From assembly GCF_024734075.1 (NCBI RefSeq), contig NZ_CP102850.1:4712001-4776000 (forward strand): a DNA stretch of 64,000 bases, read 5' to 3'. Position numbers and translations under genes: made by a program. Positions 54,619 through 63,485 of this stretch are shown here, piece after piece (position 1 is the first letter of the stretch; each line of letters opens with the position of its first letter). This stretch comes from Gordonia mangrovi. Its GTDB lineage: Bacteria; Actinomycetota; Actinomycetes; Mycobacteriales; Mycobacteriaceae. The notes beneath the pieces are model-generated. The model worked only from the letters and a program-made list of their open reading frames with translations. It did no database searches and was not told the origin of the DNA.

Positions 54619-56331
54619 GTGACTGTGCCGAGCGGGTCGGGCGCCCGCCGACGAAACGGCCTGCCCGTGACGATGTCCACGTGCGTGGCCGTGTTGCTGT
54701 TGCTGACGGCCGTGGTGACCGCGTGCGGCGACGACGGCCCGCCCACGATCGACTACGTGCTCGATGCGCGGATCGACACCTACAACGCGAACACCGTCGA
54801 CGGCAACGCCGCCGGCGTCCTGATGGCGACCACGCGGATGCTGCCGGGTTTCAGCTATCTCGGTGCGCAAGGCCAGGTGACCCCGGACCGCGACATCGGT
54901 ACCGTGACGCCGGTGCCCGGCACGGGGCTCACGCTGCGCTACGACTTCTCGCCGGCCGCCGGCTTCTCCGACGAGACGGCGCTCGACTGCGACGATCTGG
55001 TCCTGGCCTGGGCGGCGATGAGCGGTCGGTTCCCGGGCTTCCGGCCCGCGACGACCGCCGGCTACCGCGACATCGAGACGGTCGACTGTGATCTCGGCTC
55101 CAGGACGGCGACCGCTCGGTTCGCACAGGGACGGGACTACCGGGACTGGTTGTCGCTGTTCGGTGCGGGAACGATGCTGCCCGCACACGTGGTGGCGCGT
55201 CTGGCCGGCGTCGGCGACGTCGTGCGGCCGATCCGTGACGGTGACCGCGCTGCCATCGCCGAGATCGCCGACGCCTGGAACACCGGCTTCGACCTGACGC
55301 CGGGCCCCGTCGACCCGGCTCGGTTCCCGGCGTCGGGGCCGTACCGAATCCAGGAGTACTCGCAGTCGGGTGGTCTGGAGTTGGTGTCCAACGAGTCGTG
55401 GTGGGGAGACGCCCCCGCCACGTCGCGGGTCGTGTTGTGGGGGAGAGGTACCGATGCCGAACGTCGACTGTCGGAGGGGGCATTCGACGTCGCCGACGTG
55501 AGTTCCGGCATCGTCGCCGGCGATGTGGTGGCCTCGGGTTCCGAAGAGGCCCGGCTGCCGATCCCCAAACCCAATCGGGCGCTCGCGGTCGAGGAGTTGG
55601 TGCTCGCCCAGCGCGGCGTGTTCGCCGAACTCCCGGCCCGACGGGCATTCGCGTCGTGCCTACCACGTGATGGGCTCGCACGGGAGTTCGGGCAGGGCGC
55701 CCAGATCTGGAATCTGCGGGTCCTCGCGCCCGCCGACAACCTGGCCGGACAGCTCAACGGGGCGTTCGGCCGCGCCTATGCACGACCCAATCTGCCCCGA
55801 GCGCGCACTCTCAGCGCCGATGCCTCGGGCGACGCGCCGATGACCGTGCGGATCGGATATCTGGCGCCGATGCAGCGTCGGGCACAGATGGTGGCCGCCA
55901 TCGCCGAATCCTGTCGGCAGGTGGGTATCGAGGTGGTCGACGCGGGCTCGCCCGACATCACCCCGGCGGCGTTGGCCGATGATGTCGACGCGCTGATCGT
56001 GGCCAACGGAGCCTCGTTCGCCGCAGCGGGGGCAGCGAACCCATCGCGGGACGCCTTTGCCCTGCGCGGTGGTGATCCGCTCAACATCAACAACTACCGC
56101 AACCCCCGGGTCAGTGGCGCGATCGATCGCCTGGTGGCCTCCGACCTGGCAGCCGACCGCCTCGATCTGGTGCGCACGATCGAGAACACGGCGTGGGCGA
56201 CGCTGCCGTCGATCCCGCTGTTCGCGGCGCCGCGGATGCAGGTCCTCGGCCCCCGGGTCGATAATGTTGTTTCGGGTCTGGGCCGCAATGGGACCGGGTG
56301 GAACATGGATCGGTGGACGGTACGTGACTGA
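54619..56331 (+). CDS. Family 5 ABC-transporter substrate-binding lipoprotein (Rv2585c-like)
   Basis: 570 residues. A signal peptide with lipobox LLTAVVTAC is followed by a DppA/OppA-like fold (FPASGPYRIQEYSQSGGLELV, NESWWGD, LNINNYRNPRVSGAIDRLV). No permease or ATPase genes are next to it, so its transporter partners are elsewhere or it has another role. The position between secF and apt is conserved in mycobacteria. GTG 54619 follows TAATGT by seven bases. Confidence 0.88.
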   Translation: MTVPSGSGARRRNGLPVTMSTCVAVLLLLTAVVTACGDDGPPTIDYVLDARIDTYNANTVDGNAAGVLMATTRMLPGFSYLGAQGQVTPDRDIGTVTPVPGTGLTLRYDFSPAAGFSDETALDCDDLVLAWAAMSGRFPGFRPATTAGYRDIETVDCDLGSRTATARFAQGRDYRDWLSLFGAGTMLPAHVVARLAGVGDVVRPIRDGDRAAIAEIADAWNTGFDLTPGPVDPARFPASGPYRIQEYSQSGGLELVSNESWWGDAPATSRVVLWGRGTDAERRLSEGAFDVADVSSGIVAGDVVASGSEEARLPIPKPNRALAVEELVLAQRGVFAELPARRAFASCLPRDGLAREFGQGAQIWNLRVLAPADNLAGQLNGAFGRAYARPNLPRARTLSADASGDAPMTVRIGYLAPMQRRAQMVAAIAESCRQVGIEVVDAGSPDITPAALADDVDALIVANGASFAAAGAANPSRDAFALRGGDPLNINNYRNPRVSGAIDRLVASDLAADRLDLVRTIENTAWATLPSIPLFAAPRMQVLGPRVDNVVSGLGRNGTGWNMDRWTVRD

Positions 56332-56914
56332 CGCAGAGCACTTGCCCGGAAACGACGAGACGACTGCGCAGGCGGTGGCCCGCGCTCGGCAGGCGATCGT
56401 CGATCACGCCCGCCTCGTCCCGGACTTCCCGCAGCCGGGCATCGCGTTCAAAGACCTCACCCCCGTGCTGGCCGACCCGGTCGGGCTGGCCGCGGTGGTC
56501 ACCGCGTTGACGCACGGCTGCACCGACGTCGACCTGGTGGCCGGGATCGATGCCCGCGGGTTCCTGCTGGGTGGAGCCGTGGCCCGCGAACTCGGCGTCG
56601 GTGTGCTTGCGGTACGCAAGGGTGGCAAACTCCCGCCGCCGGTACACAGTGTCACCTACTCACTCGAGTACGGCACGGCGACGCTGGAGATCCCCGCGAG
56701 TGCCGTCGACGTCGCCAGCCGGCGGATTCTGCTGGTCGACGACGTGTTGGCGACCGGCGGAACAGCGGTGGCGGCTGCGGAGTTGTTGGGTCGCGCCGGG
56801 GGTGTGGTCGTCGGTGTGGCCGTCATCATGGAATTGGACGGGCTCGACGGGCGGGCGACCATCGCTCGTGGCCTGGGCGCACACCTGCCGGTGCATGCGG
56901 TGACGACGGGGTGA
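56324..56914 (+). CDS. apt: Adenine phosphoribosyltransferase
   Basis: 196 residues. The PRPP-binding motif is RILLVDDVLATGGTAVAA, with the upstream GIDARGFLLGGAVA and VRKGGKLPPPV loop. It salvages adenine to AMP. The GTG start overlaps the lipoprotein gene by eight bases. An N-terminal extension of about 15 residues is present. It precedes rel, a common linkage. Confidence 0.94.
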   Translation: MTDAEHLPGNDETTAQAVARARQAIVDHARLVPDFPQPGIAFKDLTPVLADPVGLAAVVTALTHGCTDVDLVAGIDARGFLLGGAVARELGVGVLAVRKGGKLPPPVHSVTYSLEYGTATLEIPASAVDVASRRILLVDDVLATGGTAVAAAELLGRAGGVVVGVAVIMELDGLDGRATIARGLGAHLPVHAVTTG

Positions 56915-57032
56915 TCGCGGCGGACGCGGCGGACGTCGGGTGACCGATGGCGCGCGGTCTGTGCCGTCGAGCGGACTAGACTCGCCTCATCCGGTGTTCA
57001 TGGACCGGCGACGTCACCGAAAGGAGGTCAGG

Positions 57033-59513
57033 ATGCACGACGAGGTCGACACCGATGCCCGCCACGAGCAGACGGGGACGTCGCGTGCGGATGCCCGGCC
57101 TCCGGGCGCGACCGCGGATGCCGAACCGAATCGAGGATCCACCCCGCCACGTGCCGAGGGTGCGCCCGCCGGCGCCGAGGGATCGGCCGCCGGCGACTCG
57201 AATCCCGACGACGCTGCCCGCGCGGCGCGGACCGAGACGTTGGCGCCACACTCCACCTCGGCGTCCCGGCGCGTCCGGGCGCGTCTGGCCAGGCGGATGA
57301 CCGCCACCCGCAGCCCGGTGCGGCCCGTCCTCGAACCGCTCGCGACCCTGCACCGGGAGATCTATCCGAAGGCCGACGTCGCCTTGCTGCAACACGCCTA
57401 CGACGTCGCCGACGAGCGCCACACCGGTCAGAAGCGCAAATCCGGCGACCCCTACATCACCCACCCGCTGGCCGTGGCGACCATTCTGGCGGATCTGGGC
57501 ATGGACACGACGACACTGGTGGCGGCGCTGCTGCACGACACCGTCGAGGACACCGGTTACACGCTGGAACAGTTGGAGAAGGATTTCGGCGCCGAGGTCG
57601 CGCACCTGGTCGACGGGGTGACCAAGCTGGACAAGGTGGCACTGGGCAGTGCCGCCGAGGCGGAGACGATCCGCAAGATGATCATCGCGATGGCGCGCGA
57701 CCCGCGGGTGCTGGTCATCAAGGTCGCCGACCGGCTGCACAACATGCGCACGATGCGGTTTCTGCCGCCGGAGAAGCAGGCGCGTAAGGCCCGCGAGACC
57801 CTTGAGGTGATCGCGCCGTTGGCGCATCGTCTGGGGATGGCCACGGTGAAGTGGGAGCTGGAGGATCTGTCGTTCGCGATCCTGCACCCCAAGCGGTATG
57901 AGGAGATCGTCCGGCTGGTCGCCGACCGGGCGCCGTCGCGGGACACCTATCTGGCGCGGGTACGTGCCGACATCAACAACGCGCTCGGTGGCGCCCGGAT
58001 CTCCGCGACCGTCGAGGGACGCCCCAAGCACTACTGGTCGATCTATCAGAAGATGATCGTCAAGGGCCGCGACTTCGACGACATCCACGACCTGGTGGGC
58101 ATCCGCATCCTGTGTGATGAGGTCCGCGACTGCTACGCCGCGGTCGGCGTGGTGCACTCGCTGTGGCAACCGATGGCGGGCCGGTTCAAGGACTACATCG
58201 CGCAACCCCGGTTCGGCGTCTACCAGTCGTTGCACACCACGGTGATCGGGCCGGAGGGCAAGCCCCTCGAAGTGCAGATCCGCACCCACGAGATGCACCG
58301 CACCGCCGAATTCGGCATCGCCGCCCATTGGCGCTACAAGGAGAGCCGGGGGAAGGGCAAGGGACCCCGCAAGTCCGACGCCACCGAGATCGACGACATG
58401 GCGTGGATGCGTCAGCTGCTGGACTGGCAACGTGAGGCGGCCGACCCGGGCGAGTTCCTCGAGTCGCTGCGCTATGACCTCGCGGTGCAGGAGATCTTCG
58501 TGTTCACGCCCAAGGGCGATGTGATCACGTTGCCCGCGGGATCGACTCCGGTCGATTTCGCCTATGCCGTGCACACCGAGGTCGGGCATCGGTGTATCGG
58601 CGCCCGCGTCAACGGCCGGCTGGTCGCGCTGGAGCGCAAACTCGAGAACGGCGAAGTGGTGGAGGTCTTCACGTCGAAGGCGCCCAACGCCGGGCCGTCG
58701 AAGGACTGGCAGAACTTCGTTGTCTCCCCGCGGGCGCGGGCCAAGATCCGACAGTGGTTCGCCAAGGAGCGGCGTGAGGAAGCGCTCGAGGCCGGCAAGG
58801 ATGCTATCGCCAAGGAGGTCCGTCGCGGGGGACTTCCGTTGCAGCGCTTGATGAGTGCCGACTCGCTGGCGGCAATTGCCAAAGAACTCCGCTACCAGGA
58901 CGTGACCGCGCTGTACACCGCGGTCGGTGAGAATCATGTGTCCGCACGACACGTGGTGAATCGGTTGGTGGCATCGCTGGGCGGCCTCGACGACGCGGTC
59001 GACGAGATCGCCGAGCGGTCGACACCGTCGACACTGCCCACCCGCACGCGCCACGGCGGGGATGCCGGGGTCATCGTGGAGGGCCTCGACAACGTGTTGG
59101 CGAAGCTCGCCAAGTGTTGTACGCCGGTGCCGGGCGACGAGATCATGGGCTTCGTCACCCGCGGCGGCGGCATCAGCGTGCACCGCACCGATTGCACCAA
59201 CGCCGCTTCGCTGAAAGAGCAGTCCGAACGCATCATCGGCGTGTCGTGGGCACCGTCACCGTCCTCGGTGTTCCTGGTGGCCATTCAGGTGGAGGCGCTC
59301 GACCGACATCGCCTGCTGTCGGATGTCACCAAGGTTCTCGCCGACGAACGGGTCAACATCCTCTCGGCGTCGGTCACCACCAGCCGTGACCGGGTGGCGA
59401 TCAGCAAGTTCACCTTCGAGATGGGCGACCCGAAGCATCTCGGGCACGTGCTGAACGTCGTGCGCAACGTCGAGGGTGTCTACGACGTCTACCGGGTGAC
59501 GTCCGCCGCCTGA
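57033..59513 (+). CDS. rel: Bifunctional (p)ppGpp synthetase/hydrolase
   Basis: 826 residues. An N-terminal low-complexity extension (about 110 residues) is followed by the HD hydrolase domain (LVAALLHDTVEDTGY), the synthetase domain (FDDIHDLVGIRILCDEV; RFKDYIAQPRFGVYQSLHTT), TGS (EIFVFTPKGDVITLPAGSTP), the Cys-containing helical region (LAKCCTPVPGDEI) and a C-terminal ACT domain. Both activities should be intact. ATG 57033 has AAGGAGGT six bases upstream. A TAGACT hexamer at 56977-56982 is a likely -10. Confidence 0.97.
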   Translation: MHDEVDTDARHEQTGTSRADARPPGATADAEPNRGSTPPRAEGAPAGAEGSAAGDSNPDDAARAARTETLAPHSTSASRRVRARLARRMTATRSPVRPVLEPLATLHREIYPKADVALLQHAYDVADERHTGQKRKSGDPYITHPLAVATILADLGMDTTTLVAALLHDTVEDTGYTLEQLEKDFGAEVAHLVDGVTKLDKVALGSAAEAETIRKMIIAMARDPRVLVIKVADRLHNMRTMRFLPPEKQARKARETLEVIAPLAHRLGMATVKWELEDLSFAILHPKRYEEIVRLVADRAPSRDTYLARVRADINNALGGARISATVEGRPKHYWSIYQKMIVKGRDFDDIHDLVGIRILCDEVRDCYAAVGVVHSLWQPMAGRFKDYIAQPRFGVYQSLHTTVIGPEGKPLEVQIRTHEMHRTAEFGIAAHWRYKESRGKGKGPRKSDATEIDDMAWMRQLLDWQREAADPGEFLESLRYDLAVQEIFVFTPKGDVITLPAGSTPVDFAYAVHTEVGHRCIGARVNGRLVALERKLENGEVVEVFTSKAPNAGPSKDWQNFVVSPRARAKIRQWFAKERREEALEAGKDAIAKEVRRGGLPLQRLMSADSLAAIAKELRYQDVTALYTAVGENHVSARHVVNRLVASLGGLDDAVDEIAERSTPSTLPTRTRHGGDAGVIVEGLDNVLAKLAKCCTPVPGDEIMGFVTRGGGISVHRTDCTNAASLKEQSERIIGVSWAPSPSSVFLVAIQVEALDRHRLLSDVTKVLADERVNILSASVTTSRDRVAISKFTFEMGDPKHLGHVLNVVRNVEGVYDVYRVTSAA

Positions 59514-59554
59514 GATCGGGCACCAACCCTGTTCCCTGCGGGGCGCTACCACCT

Positions 59555-59591
59555 GGTCGCTGAGGAGCGAGCTTGCGAGCGTTACGAAGGG
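59555..59591. repeat. Interspersed GC-rich repeat (CTGAGGAGCGAGC...ACGAAGGG type)
   Basis: A 37-bp element between the convergent rel and cyclophilin genes. A degenerate relative is at 62956-63002. I recall similar elements in other Gordonia-type genomes, from memory only. Confidence 0.5.
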
Positions 59592-60527
59592 TCAGTCCTG
59601 ATTGCCCGAATCCACAGTCGCGGAGGTGATCTCCACCGGCTGCGTGGGCTTGCCGTCTTCCGCACTACCGTTCGGGCCCGGGGTCAGGCCGTTCTCCGCG
59701 ATCTTGTCGAGCACCGTGAGCCCGGCAGGGTCGACCTGGCCGACCACGGAGTAGTTGGGCGCGAGCTGGCTGTCCTGGATGACCAGGAAGAACTGGCTCG
59801 CACCGGTGTCGGTCTGACCGCTCTGTGGGTTGTTGCTGTTGGCGATCGCCACCGTGCCACGCGGATAGGTGACCGGTGCGGCCCCCGACATGGGATCGGG
59901 TTCGCCGGCCGGGGCGAGGTCGGTGGGCAGCTCGTCGGGGCTCGACCATCCTGGGCCGCCCGCCCCCGTACCGGTCGGATCACCGCACTGCAGCACCTGG
60001 AGTGACTCGCTGCTGGTCAGTCGATGGCAGGGGGTGTCGTTGTAGAAGTCGTTCTCCGCCAGCGAGATCACCGCAGCGGTGTTGCACGGCGCCCCGCTGC
60101 GTTCGAGGGTGATCGGAATCTCGCCCTGGTTGGTGTCGAGCAGCAGGTTCGCGGTGCCCTCTTTGAGCTGCTTCTCGTCGGGCTTGGGAGCGGTCCGCTG
60201 CTTGGCCTCGCCGGCCCGCATCTCGTCCAGGTAGGCCTGTGCCTGTGCTCGCTGCTCGGCGGGAACCTCCGCCGGCACTTCCTCGGGGAGTTCGTCGAAC
60301 CGACTCGGCTGGTCGACGTACGAGCACGCTGTCCAGCGGGCGGCCTCACGATCGTCGAGCACCTTCTTGACGATCAGCGTGGTCGCGGTGGCCACGATGG
60401 CGACGACGACCACGGTCGAGACGGAGGCGATGATGATCTTGCGGCGGCGCTTCTCCTGGCGCTCCCGCTCGAGGCGCTCTTCGAGCTTGCGCTTGGCGGC
60501 CTCGCGACGTTCCTCGTTGCTGGACAC
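59592..60527 (-). CDS. Membrane-anchored cyclophilin-type peptidyl-prolyl isomerase
   Basis: 311 residues, GTG start with AGGAGG ten bases upstream. A charged coiled-coil N terminus (EERREAAKRKLEERLERER), one membrane helix (IIIASVSTVVVVAIVATA), a linker, and a cyclophilin domain (CHRLTSSESLQVLQCGDP; SQFFLVIQDSQL). The usual cyclophilin FHRV motif is altered to CHRL. It lies opposite rel, as Rv2582 does. Acts on extracytoplasmic proteins. Confidence 0.88.
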   Translation of the reverse strand: MSSNEERREAAKRKLEERLERERQEKRRRKIIIASVSTVVVVAIVATATTLIVKKVLDDREAARWTACSYVDQPSRFDELPEEVPAEVPAEQRAQAQAYLDEMRAGEAKQRTAPKPDEKQLKEGTANLLLDTNQGEIPITLERSGAPCNTAAVISLAENDFYNDTPCHRLTSSESLQVLQCGDPTGTGAGGPGWSSPDELPTDLAPAGEPDPMSGAAPVTYPRGTVAIANSNNPQSGQTDTGASQFFLVIQDSQLAPNYSVVGQVDPAGLTVLDKIAENGLTPGPNGSAEDGKPTQPVEITSATVDSGNQD

Positions 60528-60731
60528 GCGGTTGGATCCTCCTGAACTCGTGTGCCGTGGCTCCCCCGGGGGATGGCATGCGTTACGTGCGGTCGGGCGG
60601 CACGTGAATCGGCGCTGATGCTACATCGACAGGTCAGTGTGCCAGCTGAACCTGAGAGTTCCATGGTCGGGGCGGGATCGCCGCGCGCGGCCTGTCGGTT
60701 GGGGCAACGGGGCGTTTGTCACAATGGACAG

Positions 60732-61493
60732 ATGCTGATCACCGGATTCCCGGCCGGGATGTTCCAGACGAACTGCTACCTCCTCGCCAACGGAGCGGGG
60801 TCGGAGGCGGTCATCATCGATCCGGGCCAGGATGCCGCGGCCCGGGTGCGTGAACTGCTCGCCGAGTACGACCTGACGCCGGTGGCCGTGCTGCTGACGC
60901 ACGGGCACCTCGACCACACCTGGAATGTGACCGAGCTGTGCGATGAGTTCTCCATTCCCGCCTACATCCATCCGGAGGACCGGCCGATGCTCGCCGACCC
61001 GGGGGTGGGGCTGGGGCAGGCACTGGGCGGTCTGATCGGGTCGATGGAGTTCCGCGAGCCGGAAAAGGTGGTCGAGTTCTCCGACGGTGAGGACGTGGAG
61101 CTGGCCGGCATCCGGATCTCGGTGGACCTCGCGCCGGGCCACACCAAGGGTTCGGTGCTGCTGGGAATCGAGGTACCGGTCGGTCTCGACGAGGAGGAGC
61201 GGGCGGAGGCGGCCGATGCCGACGACTCGGTGCCCGAATTCGTTCCGGTCTGCTTCTCCGGCGATGTCCTGTTCGCCGGATCGATCGGGCGCACTGATCT
61301 CCCCGGCGGTAGCCACCAGCAACTGCTGGACTCGATCGCTGCCAAGCTGATGCCGTTGCCCGATCACACCCAGGTACTGCCGGGGCACGGGCCGCAGACC
61401 TCGATCGGCGCCGAGCGCGCCGGCAACCCTTTCCTCGTCGACCTGCCCGGGCGCGGGGATTCCACACCCAAGAAGGGACGTTTCGGACTGTGA
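60732..61493 (+). CDS. Metallo-beta-lactamase-fold hydrolase (glyoxalase II-like, Rv2581c-like)
   Basis: 253 residues. The metal motif is LLTHGHLDHTWN, later ligands lie in APGHTKGSV, FSGDVLFAGS and LPGHGPQT. The family includes hydroxyacylglutathione hydrolases and persulfide dioxygenases; actinobacteria use mycothiol, so the substrate is uncertain. A CACAAT hexamer six bases before the ATG is a weak leaderless candidate. The stop overlaps the hisS GTG by four bases. Confidence 0.85.
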   Translation: MLITGFPAGMFQTNCYLLANGAGSEAVIIDPGQDAAARVRELLAEYDLTPVAVLLTHGHLDHTWNVTELCDEFSIPAYIHPEDRPMLADPGVGLGQALGGLIGSMEFREPEKVVEFSDGEDVELAGIRISVDLAPGHTKGSVLLGIEVPVGLDEEERAEAADADDSVPEFVPVCFSGDVLFAGSIGRTDLPGGSHQQLLDSIAAKLMPLPDHTQVLPGHGPQTSIGAERAGNPFLVDLPGRGDSTPKKGRFGL

Positions 61494-62755
61494 GCGCCGA
61501 GTTTGCCGCTCCGCGGGGAGTGCCGGACTACTGCCCCCCGGACTCCGCGGATTTCCGTCGGGTCCGTGACACGTTGACCGACGCCGCTCGGCGAGCGGGC
61601 TACGGACACATCGAGCTACCGATCTTCGAGGACACCGCTTTGTTCGCCCGCGGTGTCGGCGAGTCCACCGACGTGGTGAGCAAGGAGATGTACACCTTCG
61701 CCGATCGTGGCGATCGGTCGGTGACGTTGCGTCCCGAGGGCACGGCCGGTGTCATGCGCGCGGTCATCCAGCATGGGCTCGACCGCGGACAGCTGCCGGT
61801 GAAGCTCTGCTATGCCGGCCCGTTCTTCCGCTACGAGAAGCCGCAGACCGGACGGTATCGACAACTGCAGCAGGTCGGTGTCGAAGCCATCGGAGTCGAC
61901 GACCCGGCGCTCGATGCCGAGGTGATCGCGGTCGCCGATGAGGGCTACCGCCGATTGGGGCTCTCGGGCTTCCGTCTGGAGATCACCTCTCTCGGTGATG
62001 CCGCCAGCCGCGGTCCGTATCGGGAAGCCCTCCAGCAGTTCCTGTTCGGTCTCGACCTGGACGAGGCGACCCGTCGCCGGGCGGAGATCAACCCGCTGCG
62101 GGTGCTCGACGACAAACGTCCCGAGGTCAAGGAGGCCACGGCGTCGGCGCCGCTGCTGATCGACCATCTGTCCGAGGACGCGCGTGCACATTTCGATCTG
62201 GTCCTCACGCACCTGAAGCGGCTGGGTGTGCCGTACGAACTCAATCCACGTCTCGTGCGCGGGCTCGACTACTACACGAAGACCACCTTCGAGTTCGTCC
62301 ACGACGGATTGGGTGCGCAGTCGGGGATCGGTGGGGGAGGCCGCTACGACGGTCTCATGCAGCAGATCGGTGGCAAGCAGGATCTGTCCGGGATCGGTTT
62401 CGGCCTCGGCGTCGACCGCACCATGCTGGCAATGGAGGCCGAAGGGGTGGCGCACGCCGACGTCGCCCGCTGCCAGGTGTTCGGGGTCCCCATGGGCGCC
62501 GATGCGAAGGCCGAGTTGGTCGGTGTCGCGGGCCAACTGCGGGCCGCCGGGATCGCGGTCGATCTCGCTTACGGCGACCGGGGATTGAAGGGCGCGATGA
62601 AGGCTGCCGATCGCTCCGGCGCCCGCCTCGCCCTTGTTCTCGGCGACCGCGAACTGGCCGATCGCCAGGTCGAGGTGAAGGATCTGACCAACGGGGAGCA
62701 GCACCAGGTCTCGCTGGATTCCATTGTCGACGAGGTGCTTTCGATCCTCGGCTGA
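61490..62755 (+). CDS. hisS: Histidyl-tRNA synthetase
   Basis: 421 residues, GTG start. Class II motifs: motif 2 in LCYAGPFFRYEKPQTGRYRQ; histidine motif LVRGLDYYTKTTFEFV; motif 3 in IGFGLGVDRTMLAM. The C-terminal anticodon-binding domain starts near residue 330. Translationally coupled to the MBL hydrolase gene. Confidence 0.97.
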   Translation: MSAEFAAPRGVPDYCPPDSADFRRVRDTLTDAARRAGYGHIELPIFEDTALFARGVGESTDVVSKEMYTFADRGDRSVTLRPEGTAGVMRAVIQHGLDRGQLPVKLCYAGPFFRYEKPQTGRYRQLQQVGVEAIGVDDPALDAEVIAVADEGYRRLGLSGFRLEITSLGDAASRGPYREALQQFLFGLDLDEATRRRAEINPLRVLDDKRPEVKEATASAPLLIDHLSEDARAHFDLVLTHLKRLGVPYELNPRLVRGLDYYTKTTFEFVHDGLGAQSGIGGGGRYDGLMQQIGGKQDLSGIGFGLGVDRTMLAMEAEGVAHADVARCQVFGVPMGADAKAELVGVAGQLRAAGIAVDLAYGDRGLKGAMKAADRSGARLALVLGDRELADRQVEVKDLTNGEQHQVSLDSIVDEVLSILG

Positions 62756-62820
62756 TCTCTGCCGTCGACACGGGCCATGTGTGCGGGAGTAGGCGGATTT
62801 GTGGGAAGCGGCCACTTTGA

Positions 62821-62910
62821 CGAGTGGGTGCCTTCAGGTGGTCGTCGTCCACAAGCGCTGTCGCGCAGACGGTCTCACCCGCACCGAGCGCTTCACCCAA
62901 CACCCACTCG
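62821..62910. repeat. Nested inverted repeats
   Basis: Outer arms CGAGTGGGTG (62821-62830) and CACCCACTCG (62901-62910); inner arms AAGCGCT (62853-62859) and AGCGCTT (62887-62893). Confidence 0.6.
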
Positions 62911-62955
62911 CGGCCCCAAGCGACTGAAGTGAGAACCGATCCACGCGTCACTCCT

Positions 62956-63002
62956 GATCCCTGAGGGGTGGCCGAGCTTGTGCGGGAGTGTCACGAAGGG
63001 TC
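62956..63002. repeat. Degenerate copy of the interspersed repeat
   Basis: Shares the order CTGAGG, GAGCTTG, ACGAAGGGTC with the element at 59555-59591. Confidence 0.45.
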
Positions 63003-63032
63003 TTCCACCGCAACCATTCTCACCGCCGAAAG

Positions 63033-63163
63033 TTGTCGTAGCCCACCGGTATCCTGAGCCCACCACCGATCGAACAACTCATCCACACCCCACCCGCAGC
63101 CCACCAAAGTTGTCGGACCCACCCGATACTCTGATAGCAGTTCGATTCCCCAACAACCAATCC
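63033..63163 (+). repeat. Direct repeat, copy 1
   Basis: About 130 bp, nearly identical to copy 2 in its second half. It contains two TTGTC...TATCCTG/TACTCTG modules 77 bases apart (63033-63056 and 63110-63133). Confidence 0.85.
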
Positions 63164-63214
63164 CACGACGACCCCCTCTCGTGCTCGAGTAGACCGAGGC
63201 GCCGCCCTTCTGGT

Positions 63215-63256
63215 GGTCGAGTAGGACGAGGCGCTAGCCGAGGTCGTATCGAGACC
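63215..63256. repeat. GGTCGAGTAGG/ATCGAGACC intergenic element
   Basis: Ends form an imperfect inverted repeat. A partial copy (CTCGAGTAGACCGAGGCG) lies just upstream at about 63184. Confidence 0.5.
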
Positions 63257-63319
63257 ATCACCAGCCGAGGCAGAGCCGCCGCAAGCATTGTCCCGCAGGC
63301 TATGTCACCCCGAACGGAA

Positions 63320-63450
63320 TTGTCACACCCCGCCGATATCCTGAGCCCAACACCGATCAAACAGCTCATCCACACCCCACCTGCAGCCCACCAAAGTTGT
63401 CGGACCCACCCGATACTCTGGTAGCAGTTCGATTCCCCACCAACCCGATC
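63320..63450 (+). repeat. Direct repeat, copy 2, leader of the DUF222 gene
   Basis: Matches copy 1 at a constant offset of 287 bases. It contains the same two modules (63320-63343 and 63397-63420), again 77 bases apart, and ends 36 bases before the DUF222 gene. Confidence 0.85.
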
Positions 63451-63485
63451 CCGATCTCGCTGTCGTCGCCGGAAAGGAGCGTGTC

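Larger units (their letters stand above)
62756..63485. other. 730-bp non-coding repeat tract
   Basis: No convincing gene on either strand. It contains nested inverted repeats (62821-62910), a degenerate interspersed repeat (62956-63002), a GGTCGAGTAGG...ATCGAGACC element (63215-63256, with a partial copy near 63184), and two copies of a 130-bp sequence (63033-63163, 63320-63450). Confidence 0.8.

Noticed and set aside
56976..59183. 735-codon open frame on the minus strand opposite rel
   Set aside because: Antisense shadow of a strongly conserved gene; no recognisable domain.
62355..62951. 198-codon minus-strand frame overlapping hisS and the gap
   Set aside because: Mostly antisense to hisS with Arg/Pro-rich composition and no start signal.
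63033..63450. CRISPR-like direct repeats
   Set aside because: Only two long copies, no short spacers and no cas genes; better explained as a duplicated gene leader.
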